The notes under the pieces were generated by a model. It had not been told where the DNA came from, did no database searches, and worked only from the letters and a program-made list of their open reading frames with translations. From assembly GCA_913044255.1 (NCBI GenBank), contig CAJWOI010000115.1, positions 1 through 7,929 on the forward strand: DNA of 7,929 nt, in the 5' to 3' direction. Source of the stretch: an uncultured Alphaproteobacteria bacterium. Lineage in GTDB: Bacteria > Pseudomonadota > Alphaproteobacteria > UBA7887. The translations under genes and the position numbers were made by a program. Shown piece by piece: positions 1 through 7,008 of the stretch (position 1 is its first letter; each line of letters begins with the position of its first letter).

Positions 1-354
1 GGTGTAGCAGATATTTTAACGATTCCAGGAAATACGACGCCCGTTGGGATTTATGCGATCACCAAAGCTTGCGAGAGATCATTGGACCGTTACGAGAATT
101 ATCCTTGTCTTTATTTTAAAGAGTATTTGGATGTGCAATTAAATTGTGGGCCTAGCAAGATCATGATTTATGTCATGTGTGAAAGGTACGGTTTTGGGAA
201 ACCCGCCGATGAGTATTTCAAAATAATACGCCAAGGGTATGATGATTGGGAATTTAATTGCGGGATTCTTTTTTCAGCCCGGCAACATTCCATAAGTAAT
301 GACCGTGGCACTTCCTACAGAAGTTCGCGATGGAACGACAAAACAGCCGATTAA
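1..354 (+). CDS. AIG2-type gamma-glutamylcyclotransferase-like protein, 3' part only
   Basis: The reading frame is open from the first base, so the start lies outside the window; 117 codons and a TAA stop are present. The visible part matches the C-terminal half of the GGCT/AIG2-like fold. It has a segment ending in a Pro-Gly turn (about residues 9-10), then a 'VGIYAIT' strand, then 'SLDRYENYP', which is the family's typical LDxYEGYP stretch, followed by 'LYFKEYLDV', an 'IMIYVM' strand and a closing 'YFKIIRQGYDDW' helix. Family members cleave gamma-glutamyl or related amide bonds to give 5-oxoproline, but many are uncharacterised, so the substrate is unknown. The catalytic glutamate and substrate loop cannot be judged from this fragment. 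The tail after GYDDW (about 35 residues, rich in Ser, Arg and Asp) does not look like the usual family ending and may reflect a small frameshift near 269-274. Two sampled 60-base lines are 37 % GC, clearly lower than the sox genes. It is convergent with the operon and probably unrelated to it. Confidence 0.72.
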   Translation, partial: GVADILTIPGNTTPVGIYAITKACERSLDRYENYPCLYFKEYLDVQLNCGPSKIMIYVMCERYGFGKPADEYFKIIRQGYDDWEFNCGILFSARQHSISNDRGTSYRSSRWNDKTAD

Positions 355-611
355 ATTTTGCGAATGCTCTCTTAAAGTTGGATGATTTTGTGTTTTTTTT
401 CGAAACTTGTATCTCGGTCGGATAGGGCAACTGTGCAAGGTGCAGGAGGACAGATAAGCTAACACTTTTAATGTTTATACAAGCTTGTTCATTAAAAGTG
501 GCGTGGTAGGTGGTTTTAAGGATGGCGATCCCGCGGCGAAGAGCGCGGTTTGTACCATCGAGAGCGTACCCTTGCAGGAATCTACGCCAGCGAACCAGCA
601 GTCAGAAATAG
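355..611. other. Intergenic region between convergent genes
   Basis: 257 bp with no supported gene on either strand. It holds a T8 run at 393-400 that has no GC-rich stem before it, the palindrome at 463-500, and a short CCGCG/CGCGG inverted repeat around 531-550 without a T-tract. Convergent genes usually need transcription termination here, but no convincing intrinsic terminator is visible for either one. Short open frames (for example one starting at ATG 522, 29 codons) have no family resemblance I can support. Confidence 0.6.
463..500. repeat. Perfect 11-bp inverted repeat around an inner palindrome
   Basis: CACTTTTAATG at 463-473 is repeated exactly as its reverse complement at 490-500. 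The 16-base spacer contains a second perfect 10-bp palindrome, ACAAGCTTGT (478-487), whose centre is only one base from the centre of the outer repeat. The 38 bp therefore form a near-continuous palindrome, able to make a hairpin or cruciform. It lies between the convergent GGCT-like and dehydrogenase genes. The stem is AT-rich and neither side is followed by a T-run, so it does not look like a standard intrinsic terminator. An operator, a bidirectional RNA hairpin or a mobile-element remnant are possible; function unknown. Confidence 0.7.
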
Positions 612-1757
612 CTAAATGCACGCTTCATATAGATCCATTACATTGTTGTAGTTCAGTGGTACGGGATTGCCGAGACCGCTCGGGTCAATCAATGCCATTT
701 GCGTCATTCGCTCAACTTCATCACGCTTTACGCCCATTTCTCGGAGTCTGTTCGGTACGCCTAGGGCCTGCCGGAATTCCACAACAAAGTCATAAAAACC
801 ATCAAAGCCGCCTTTGATTTCGAGATAAGCGGCTGCCTTAGATATTTTTCCTTCAATGACCTGTCTATTAAGTGCAAGTACGGCCGGCATTACCACCGCA
901 TTCGTCGTCCCATGATGAGTGTTGTAGATGGCACCAACTGGATGTGAAATGGCATGAACTGCACCGAGGCCTTTCTGAAACGCCACGGCCCCCATTGCAG
1001 CTGCAGACATCATGTGTGCGCGGGATTCAATATTGTTGGCATCTTGAACCACACGTGGAAGATGCTCGGATACCAATCTCATACCTTCAAGTGCAATACC
1101 GTGAGACATCGGATGGTAGAAAGGCGAAGAGAAAGCCTCCAGGCAGTGCGCAAAGGCATCCATACCTGTGCCGATAGTTATGGATGGGGGCATGCCAACG
1201 GTTAATTCGGGATCACAAATCGCGATGCTGGGTAAAACTTTCGGGTGAAAGATAATTGTTTTTACACGGTCTTTGGAGTTAAAAATCACGCCGGCGCGGC
1301 CAACCTCAGAGCCGGTACCAGCGGTAGTGGGGACAGCTACTATTGGGGCAATGACGGTCGGATCAGCGCGTCGCCAATTGTCACCTAGGTCTTCAAAGTC
1401 CCAGACGGGTCTAGTTTGGTTAGACATGAAGGCAATTAGTTTTCCTAGGTCAATGGCCGATCCACCCCCCAATGCTACAATCCCATCATGGTCACCTTCC
1501 TTGAATGTGAAAATGCCTGCCTCAAGATTGATGTCGCTGGGATTAGGGTCTACCTCCGCAAATAAGGACTTTCCAAATCCGGCCTTCGCAAGAAGACCAA
1601 GCAACCGCTCGGTGATAGATAGATCTGCGAGTATCCTGTCGGTCACAAGAAGGGGATTACTAATCCCAGCGGAAATGCAAGCATCCCCTAGTTCTTGGAT
1701 TCTTCCGGCGCCAAAGCGAATTGTAGTTGGATACGACCAATCCCCTCTCAATGACAT
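612..1757 (-). CDS. Iron-containing (group III) alcohol dehydrogenase
   Basis: A complete 381-residue protein, the usual size for the family. The N-terminal half is a dinucleotide-binding domain with GGGSAID (97-103) and the PTTAGTGSE motif (143-151). The C-terminal half is helical and carries the metal site: D200 and H204 in 'MDAFAHCLEA', H268 in 'AVHAISHPVG', and H282 in 'HHGTTNA'. The spacing matches the Asp-His-His-His site of FucO-type enzymes. It should oxidise an alcohol, or reduce an aldehyde, with NAD(P). The substrate is not readable from sequence. In this context formaldehyde (released by sarcosine demethylation) or choline (as oxidised by the group III enzyme GbsB of Bacillus) are the candidates to consider; both are inference. 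The ATG start is backed by a GGGAG ribosome-binding site (1765-1769) seven bases upstream. It lies downstream of soxG, same strand, after about 108 bp, so it is likely the last gene of the operon. Confidence 0.93.
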   Translation of the reverse strand: MSLRGDWSYPTTIRFGAGRIQELGDACISAGISNPLLVTDRILADLSITERLLGLLAKAGFGKSLFAEVDPNPSDINLEAGIFTFKEGDHDGIVALGGGSAIDLGKLIAFMSNQTRPVWDFEDLGDNWRRADPTVIAPIVAVPTTAGTGSEVGRAGVIFNSKDRVKTIIFHPKVLPSIAICDPELTVGMPPSITIGTGMDAFAHCLEAFSSPFYHPMSHGIALEGMRLVSEHLPRVVQDANNIESRAHMMSAAAMGAVAFQKGLGAVHAISHPVGAIYNTHHGTTNAVVMPAVLALNRQVIEGKISKAAAYLEIKGGFDGFYDFVVEFRQALGVPNRLREMGVKRDEVERMTQMALIDPSGLGNPVPLNYNNVMDLYEACI

Positions 1758-1865
1758 GATGTCACTCCCGTTTCCGATAAATTCCGGACATTAACTTGTT
1801 GTGCTGAGACTGCTCCGTCCTTCCTTGCTAGTTTAGTCGCTCTATTGCTACTCAAATGGCAGAAT
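1758..1865 (-). other. Gap between soxG and the alcohol dehydrogenase
   Basis: 108 bp without coding signal. Reading in the operon direction I see a short TCCG/CGGA hairpin close to the dehydrogenase start but no GC-rich stem with a T-run, so there is no sign that transcription ends after soxG. An internal promoter cannot be excluded. Confidence 0.45.
1765..1769 (-). promoter_or_regulatory. Ribosome-binding site of the alcohol dehydrogenase
   Basis: On the minus strand GGGAG lies seven bases before the ATG at 1757. It is the clearest Shine-Dalgarno site in the operon and fixes this start. A strong site of its own suits a gene separated from soxG by a gap rather than translationally coupled to it. 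Confidence 0.7.
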
Positions 1866-2450
1866 TTATAGAATATTTTCTACAGACTCTTGAATAGCTT
1901 GGAGGAACGATTCTGCAGAGGATCGTGCTGATAATAGGAGAAAATAGTTGTTTGGTTCCGACAGGATGATGGTGCCGAGGTGCTCCATGAGCGTTCTCGT
2001 TACATTTCCTTCAGGAAAAACAGTCGGGTGCAGATCGATCGAGCAGATACGTTCAAGCGCGCTTCGAGATTTCGGACCACCGATTCTAATAATCACCCAG
2101 CTATCAGATTGGTCTGTATAGTAACCCGCGCTTCCTAATTTGCTCTCCATCACAATAAGGGCCTCTGACCCTGAGTGGTCGAACATTACGAAATATTGAT
2201 CTGAAGCCATACCCAAAAACTGAGCATTATCTACATTTGATCCGGTCCATTGTCCGACAATCGGGAGTGTGGCCTGATACGTAGTTCTAACGGCGCCAGA
2301 AAGCGCATCCTTGCCTCCCAACGGAGTTGCAATAGAGACGATATCACGGTTAGTGATCTCTTTAATGATCATGCCCTCAAAAGTACGATTCATGCCATTC
2401 AGTGGTGACTGAGCCTTGAGTAGGTACTTAGACACGAAGGCGTTCTCCAT
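1866..2450 (-). CDS. soxG: Sarcosine oxidase gamma subunit
   Basis: A 194-residue protein, the normal size for SoxG. The C-terminal half shows the family's conserved run: 'GGPKSRSALERI' (124-135), 'DLHPTVFPEG' (139-148), 'TRTLMEHLG' (151-159) and 'FLLLSARSSAESFL' (170-183). SoxG has a fold related to part of the GcvT/folate-binding module and packs against SoxA in the heterotetramer; it has no known catalytic residues. The N-terminal 60 residues are poorly conserved, as is usual in the family. The ATG lies 23 bp inside the 3' end of soxA, so the two genes overlap and are probably translationally coupled; the only upstream purine stretch is a weak GGA. The protein is cytoplasmic with no signal peptide. 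The position directly after soxA is the standard soxBDAG order. Confidence 0.92.
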   Translation of the reverse strand: MENAFVSKYLLKAQSPLNGMNRTFEGMIIKEITNRDIVSIATPLGGKDALSGAVRTTYQATLPIVGQWTGSNVDNAQFLGMASDQYFVMFDHSGSEALIVMESKLGSAGYYTDQSDSWVIIRIGGPKSRSALERICSIDLHPTVFPEGNVTRTLMEHLGTIILSEPNNYFLLLSARSSAESFLQAIQESVENIL

Positions 2451-5376
2451 CCGGGTCCAAAAAGTGGGGGGATACTACTTCTGCTTCTACGTCTTCGCCG
2501 TTCAATAGGTTAACCACTCGGATTATATCTCCAAGACGCTTTGATCCATGTTTGATGAAACCTAGCCCGATCGAGTGCCCAAGGGTGGGTGACGAGGCGA
2601 CGGAGCTTATCCAGCCATCGTCATTATCCATCGTCGCCTCTTTTTCTTTTGCGACTATGTGTGCGCCTGTAGTGAGGTCAACTGATTGGTCCACCGGCCT
2701 GAACCCCATCAGTGTGGGCCGGCCCTCACATTTGAGGCCAGGGCGTTTGGAAAGCGTATTCCCGATGTAGTCCCCCGACTTCGACAGAAAACGCCCCATT
2801 CCTAGGTCATGCGCGGTTGTCTGGCCGTTTAACTCACCACCTGCCGCGTGACCTTTTTCTATCCTCATCACACCTAGGGCCTCGGTACCATATGGGACAA
2901 CATTGAAAGTTTCGCCCGCAGCCATCAGTGCGCGGATCAGAGCGTCCCCGTAGCGGGTTGGCACAGCAATTTCGTAGGCAAGTTCCCCAGAGAAGGAGAT
3001 GCGAAAGAGTCTTGCCGGCGTCCCGCCGCAAATTGTGACCTCAGCACATGCCATAAAGGGGAACGCATCGTTAGAGATGTCGAATTGGGGATCAAGCAGT
3101 CTTCTTAGAACACTCCGTGAATTCGGGCCAGCAACTGAATATTGGGCGAATTGTTCAGTAGTGGAAATGACATGTACGTCCATATTTGGCCAGAGGCACT
3201 GTCGACAAAATTCTAAATGCCGAAATACGCTGACCGCATTAGCGGTTGTGGTTGTCATCAGGAAGTGATTTTCTGAAAGGTGCGCAGTGGTGCCGTCATC
3301 CATTGCTATCCCATCCTCACGTAGCATGAGACCGTAGCGTACTTTTCCCAACGGCAGCTTGCGAAATCCATTTGCATATACAAGGTTCAGAAAATCCAGT
3401 GCGTCACGGCCTTGAATGTCAATCTTACCGAGTGTGGTTACATCGCAGACCCCAACAGATTTGCGAGTTTGCATCACTTCTCGGTCTACGTGCTGGCGCC
3501 AATGTGTTTCTCCCGGTCTGGGAAACCACTGCGCGCGTAGCCACATACCGGTTTCGACGAAGACGGCATTCTGCTCTACCGCCCAGTTGTGACTCGGCGT
3601 AAGGCGGAAAGGACGGAAGCTGTTGCCTCGCGACCGTCCCGCAAAAGCACCTATAGAGACTGGGCTATACGGTGGTCGGAACATGGTTGTGCCGGCGTCC
3701 GATATTGATTTACCGGTGTGCTCGGCCAGAACGCCGAGTGCAGGAATGTTAGCTATTTTCCCTTGATCGGTGGCCATGCCGAGCGTGGTGTATCGTTTAA
3801 GGTGTTCGACTGCACCAAAACCTTCTTGGCAAGCGAGATGGATATCTTTGACAGTAACGTCATTTTGTAAATCCAACCAAGAGTGTCCCCGACTTTCCTT
3901 GACGTACCAGAATGCGGAAGCTGCAATCGGTTCATCCTCCGCCGTAGGGGCAGCATAACTTGACTTAGAAAACCCCATCTCTTGTATTGATAGATTCGCG
4001 GCGTTAACACCTTCGGCTAGTCCCGCTGCGAGTCCCATTGAACCGTTAGCAGCTCCAGCAACTGTCATTCCAGCCGGAAGATTACCGTGGGGGACGAATG
4101 CTGCGATGTCGTCCCGCCATGTTGGTCGGGCGCCTTGATGGCAAGTTAGGTGGATATTTGGGCTCCAGCCGCCAGAAACTGCCAAACAATCGGCGGGAAC
4201 GGTATGGCCGTTCGACAGTGTGAAAGAACGAATGCCATGTCGACCCTTAGTATCAATGATCCGTCCTCCCATTACTACGCTGGTTCCCCGCGGGGTCGCA
4301 TGGGCTATGCCGTCACGCGTATCAACTACCGCAGTGACCTCCATGTTCCTTCGGACCAAGTCGGTGGCGGTACGCCAACCATCGTCGTTGTTGGTAAAGA
4401 CAGCTATGCGTTTTCCAGGAGTTACGCTCCATCGATTTACGTAGGCGCGCGTGGCACCGGCCAACATTACCCCTGGGCGATCATTGTTGCCGAAAGCAAT
4501 CAGGCGTTCCGTTGCGCCCGCACAGAGAATTGCCCTTTTGGAGTAGATTTTCCAGAGTACTTGCCGCGGTTTTTGCTTGTTTGAAGATAGATGATCGGTT
4601 GTATGCTCTAGTGCGCCATATATTCCATGATCGAATGCACCGTACACGGTTGTGCGTGGCATGACGCGCAGGTTTTTTGTGGTCCTGAGTTCTGCAAGAA
4701 CCTCGCTGACCCAGCCTGCGCCACTCATGCCACCCAGTTCGAGGGTTTCCGCAATCAACCGCCCACCCATACGGAAATTTTCGTCGGCAATTATGACGCG
4801 GGCACCTGACCGTCCAGCGGCTAGGGCGGCCGAAAGTCCGGATGGTCCTCCGCCGATAATCAGGACGTCACAATGTAAGAACCCTTTATCGTATGTGTCT
4901 GGATCAGGTTGAATCGAAAGGCGTCCCAATCCTGCCGAGGCGCGTATAGCGGGTTCGTAGATTTTCTCCCAAAATATTTTTGGCCACATAAATGTCTTGT
5001 AGTAGAAACCCGCGGTTAGAAATGGGGAAAGAAGGTCATTTACCGCCATAAAATCGTAGTTGAGTGGACCTAAGTGGTTTTGACTGGTGGCCTCCAAGCC
5101 TTCAAAAAGTTCTACCTCAGTAGCGCGTGTATTTGGTTCCTGATGAGCGCCCCTTCGAAGTTGGACAAGACCGTTTGGTTCTTCAGTGCCAGCTGAGACG
5201 ATCCCGCGTGGTCGGTGGTATTTGAAGGACCGGCCAATCAGCTTCTGGCCATTGGCGAGCAGGGCTGAGGCCAGCGTGTCTCCGGGATAACCCTCGAAGT
5301 TTCGACGGTTGAATTTGAAATTAAGTGTTCTACTACGTTCGATCAAACCGCCGGAGATTCGGTTTGTTTGGCTCAT
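2428..5376 (-). CDS. soxA: Sarcosine oxidase alpha subunit (FAD/NAD and folate-binding)
   Basis: A complete 982-residue protein, close to the usual length of about 970 to 1000. Domains in order: an N-terminal ferredoxin-like fold without iron-sulfur cysteines (about 15-100; 'GDTLASALLANG' 32-43, 'GRSFKYHRPRGI' 48-59); a dinucleotide-binding domain with 'IIGGGPSGLSAALAAG' (173-188) and 'FGNNDRPGVMLA' (295-306); a second nucleotide-binding part ('AVFTNNDDGWRTA', 325-337); and a C-terminal GcvT-like folate-binding region from about 590 with 'GVCDVTTLGKIDIQG' (642-656), 'FSGELAYEI' (795-803), 'MRIEKGH' (837-843) and the closing 'SPHFLDPDGERLR' (969-981). The subunit takes the demethylation product into the folate site to make methylene-tetrahydrofolate; without folate, formaldehyde is released. 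Its stop lies 23 bp inside soxG, and its ATG overlaps the soxD stop by ATGA (5373-5376). It could serve another N-methyl amino acid, since family members differ in substrate. Confidence 0.96.
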   Translation of the reverse strand: MSQTNRISGGLIERSRTLNFKFNRRNFEGYPGDTLASALLANGQKLIGRSFKYHRPRGIVSAGTEEPNGLVQLRRGAHQEPNTRATEVELFEGLEATSQNHLGPLNYDFMAVNDLLSPFLTAGFYYKTFMWPKIFWEKIYEPAIRASAGLGRLSIQPDPDTYDKGFLHCDVLIIGGGPSGLSAALAAGRSGARVIIADENFRMGGRLIAETLELGGMSGAGWVSEVLAELRTTKNLRVMPRTTVYGAFDHGIYGALEHTTDHLSSNKQKPRQVLWKIYSKRAILCAGATERLIAFGNNDRPGVMLAGATRAYVNRWSVTPGKRIAVFTNNDDGWRTATDLVRRNMEVTAVVDTRDGIAHATPRGTSVVMGGRIIDTKGRHGIRSFTLSNGHTVPADCLAVSGGWSPNIHLTCHQGARPTWRDDIAAFVPHGNLPAGMTVAGAANGSMGLAAGLAEGVNAANLSIQEMGFSKSSYAAPTAEDEPIAASAFWYVKESRGHSWLDLQNDVTVKDIHLACQEGFGAVEHLKRYTTLGMATDQGKIANIPALGVLAEHTGKSISDAGTTMFRPPYSPVSIGAFAGRSRGNSFRPFRLTPSHNWAVEQNAVFVETGMWLRAQWFPRPGETHWRQHVDREVMQTRKSVGVCDVTTLGKIDIQGRDALDFLNLVYANGFRKLPLGKVRYGLMLREDGIAMDDGTTAHLSENHFLMTTTTANAVSVFRHLEFCRQCLWPNMDVHVISTTEQFAQYSVAGPNSRSVLRRLLDPQFDISNDAFPFMACAEVTICGGTPARLFRISFSGELAYEIAVPTRYGDALIRALMAAGETFNVVPYGTEALGVMRIEKGHAAGGELNGQTTAHDLGMGRFLSKSGDYIGNTLSKRPGLKCEGRPTLMGFRPVDQSVDLTTGAHIVAKEKEATMDNDDGWISSVASSPTLGHSIGLGFIKHGSKRLGDIIRVVNLLNGEDVEAEVVSPHFLDPDGERLRV

Positions 5377-5660
5377 TTGTTTTGTCCGACGTTTAGCCTT
5401 ACGTCTCGGGCTAGTTCGACCTTTGTGATTTCATGTGTAAGTGTATGGCGTGTGACAACGAGCCAGGATCTGTCACCATGTTCGTGATACCAGAGTTCTC
5501 GGTGTTCCCCCATGGTATTGGTGCGTAGATAGAGGTACTCGTAAAAATGTTCTGCGGCGTTTTCATCTTCCCAGTCCGGACGATTCATAAGAGATGCATC
5601 GCCAAGGTAAACAAATTCGCGGGCATCACGAGGTCCGAGTAGGGGATGATTTATAATCAT
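5373..5660 (-). CDS. soxD: Sarcosine oxidase delta subunit, variant lacking the zinc cysteines
   Basis: A 95-residue small subunit between soxB and soxA. The usual SoxD has a zinc site: a CPxCG knuckle at the N-terminus and a HxxGCGRWF stretch later. Here the first is 'HPLLGPRDAREF' (5-16) and the second is 'HEHGDRSWLVVTR' (about 59-71), so both N-terminal cysteines and the later cysteine are gone. The rest of the fold is kept: 'YLYLR' in the middle and 'TLTHEITKVELARD' near the end. I chose the ATG at 5660 because the protein then begins 'MIINHPLLGPR', at the same place as other SoxD proteins. A longer frame from 5711 would add 17 residues overlapping soxB and matching nothing. From 5660 the gap to the soxB stop is 13 bp. 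It overlaps the soxA start by four bases, so the two are translationally coupled. SoxD supports the SoxB-SoxA assembly. Confidence 0.88.
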   Translation of the reverse strand: MIINHPLLGPRDAREFVYLGDASLMNRPDWEDENAAEHFYEYLYLRTNTMGEHRELWYHEHGDRSWLVVTRHTLTHEITKVELARDVRLNVGQNK

Positions 5661-5673
5661 ATCATTGTGTCTT

Positions 5674-6933
5674 TCAATGCAGGTTTGGCTGTGCGCCCAT
5701 CCCTTTCTCATCGATCATGTGGCCACTTTTGAATCGGTTCAGTCGAAATTTTGACGCGACGTCGTGCGGTTTTTCATTTGCAAGGAGATATGCATAACAC
5801 CAACCGCTTGCTGGTGTTGCCTTGAAACCGCCGTAACACCAACCGCCGTTAAAGTAGAGCCGCTCGATATCCGTTTTGTCGATAAAGGGGGAGCCGTCCA
5901 TCGACATATCAACAGTACCACCCCAAGCGCGTAATATCCGCGCTCGTCCGATCATGGGCATGATTGCCATGCCGCCCTCACAAACATCCTCAATCGCCGG
6001 AAGATTTCCTCGTTGGGCATAACTGTTGTAGCCGTCTATATCACCGCCAAACACTAGTCCGCCCTTGTCGGATTGAGACACATAGAAATGACCGGCGCCG
6101 AATGTCACAACGCCCGGTAACACCGGTTTCAGTGGTTCCGAAACGAACGCTTGCATTACATGGCTCTCAATGGGCAGACGTAGTCCCGCCATTGCCATGA
6201 CGTGTCCTGATGAACCTGCAACGCATACGGCAACTTTGTTGGCCCTGATCGATCCTTTGGCAGTTTCAACGCCTTTGCAGGTGCCGCCCTCGATGATAAG
6301 ACTTTCTACTTCACAATTTTGCAGAATGTCGACGCCAAGTTCATCGCATTTTCTCGCGTACCCCCATGCCACCGCGTCATGGCGTGCGGTCCCGCCGCGT
6401 GGTTGCAATAGTCCACCTTTGATTGGGAATCGACTACTGTCAAAGTCAAAAAACGGGTACATTTCTTGAACGCCGTCTCGGTCGAGAAGAACCGCGTCGG
6501 CACCAGCGAACCGCATTGCGTTGCCGCGCCGTATAAAAGAGTCGCGTTGGGGATCATTGTGAAACAGATTTAGCAAGCCGCGCTGTGAAACCATCGCATT
6601 GTAGTTGAGATCTTGTGCCAAACCTTCCCACAACTTCATAGATAGTTCATAGAAAGGTTCGTTCCCTGGTAGCATGTAGTTTGAACGAATAATGGTAGTA
6701 TTTCTTCCTACATTCCCCAAGCCGAGCCAGCCCTTTTCCAGAACAGCTACATCATGAATGTCAAATTCTTTCGCAAGATAGTAGGCGGTCGCAAGGCCAT
6801 GCCCACCCGCACCGACTATAATGACGTCATAGGTGTCTTTGGGCGTTGGCTGGCGCCAATTTGCTCCCCAGCGCTTATTGCCGGTTAGTGCCTCAGTGAA
6901 GATCTTAAGCCCAGAGTAGCGCATTTTTTGCAA
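5674..6933 (-). CDS. soxB: Sarcosine oxidase beta subunit (covalent FMN)
   Basis: A 419-residue flavoprotein of the DAO (FAD-dependent amine oxidase) family, typical size. The nucleotide-binding motif is 'VIIVGAGGHGLATA' (37-50), with 'LEKGWLGLGNVGRNTT' (65-80) after it. H185 in 'GGTARHDAVAWG' (180-191) is in the conserved sequence that carries the covalently bound FMN (8-alpha-N3-histidyl) in the known enzymes. The C-terminal 'DGSPFID' and 'NGGWCYGGFKATPASG' stretches belong to the substrate and flavin pocket. SoxB oxidises sarcosine to the imine and uses oxygen, giving hydrogen peroxide. It is first in the operon. The frame can start at TTG 6933, which has AAGGA (6941-6945) seven bases upstream, or at ATG 6924, which gives 'MRYSGLKIF', nearer to the family N-terminus. 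The ribosome-binding site favours TTG. No signal peptide, so cytoplasmic. Confidence 0.96.
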   Translation of the reverse strand: MQKMRYSGLKIFTEALTGNKRWGANWRQPTPKDTYDVIIVGAGGHGLATAYYLAKEFDIHDVAVLEKGWLGLGNVGRNTTIIRSNYMLPGNEPFYELSMKLWEGLAQDLNYNAMVSQRGLLNLFHNDPQRDSFIRRGNAMRFAGADAVLLDRDGVQEMYPFFDFDSSRFPIKGGLLQPRGGTARHDAVAWGYARKCDELGVDILQNCEVESLIIEGGTCKGVETAKGSIRANKVAVCVAGSSGHVMAMAGLRLPIESHVMQAFVSEPLKPVLPGVVTFGAGHFYVSQSDKGGLVFGGDIDGYNSYAQRGNLPAIEDVCEGGMAIMPMIGRARILRAWGGTVDMSMDGSPFIDKTDIERLYFNGGWCYGGFKATPASGWCYAYLLANEKPHDVASKFRLNRFKSGHMIDEKGMGAQPNLH

Positions 6934-7008
6934 CCATCAGTCCTTGCAGAAACAATAACAAAGTGGTTTAGGCTGGACTTTCTTAAAACAGTCGAAATAT
7001 TGTTAAAT
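6934..7008. promoter_or_regulatory. Divergent promoter/operator region between soxB and the regulator gene
   Basis: All control of the operon and of the regulator must fit in these 75 bp, or reach into the coding sequences. The stretch is AT-rich near the regulator ('AAATATTGTTAAATATGG'), which could hold a -10 element for either direction. I cannot name a convincing -35/-10 pair. A short GACT-N10-AGTC inverted repeat (6976-6993) lies in the middle and could be half of an AraC-type site, but this is weak. The regulator's ATG has no visible Shine-Dalgarno sequence. Confidence 0.45.
6941..6945 (-). promoter_or_regulatory. Ribosome-binding site of soxB
   Basis: AAGGA on the minus strand, seven bases before the TTG at 6933 and 16 before the in-frame ATG at 6924. 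The spacing decides for the TTG start, although the ATG gives the more usual protein N-terminus. Confidence 0.55.

Noticed and set aside
384..400. T8 run as terminator of the left gene
   Set aside because: No stable GC-rich stem precedes it; only 5-bp AT-rich arms can be drawn around it.
463..500. Palindrome as an intrinsic terminator
   Set aside because: The stem is AT-rich and neither flank has a T-tract, so it was listed as a repeat of unknown function instead.
522..611. 29-codon open frame from ATG 522
   Set aside because: Very short, Arg-rich, ribosome-binding site too close to the ATG, and no family resemblance.
1273..1794. 173-codon open frame on the plus strand
   Set aside because: It lies antisense to the dehydrogenase, which has full family motifs; its translation shows no recognisable family and low-complexity Ser/Pro/Arg content typical of a shadow frame.
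4150..4584. 144-codon open frame on the plus strand
   Set aside because: Antisense to soxA across its nucleotide-binding domains; no motif of its own, so treated as a shadow.
5661..5711. Longer soxD start 17 codons upstream
   Set aside because: The added residues overlap the end of soxB and match nothing in SoxD proteins, whose N-terminus aligns with the ATG at 5660.
6928..6948. Two TTGCA words 16 bp apart as direct-repeat operator half-sites
   Set aside because: Five-base words are too short to be significant, and both overlap the soxB translation start signals.
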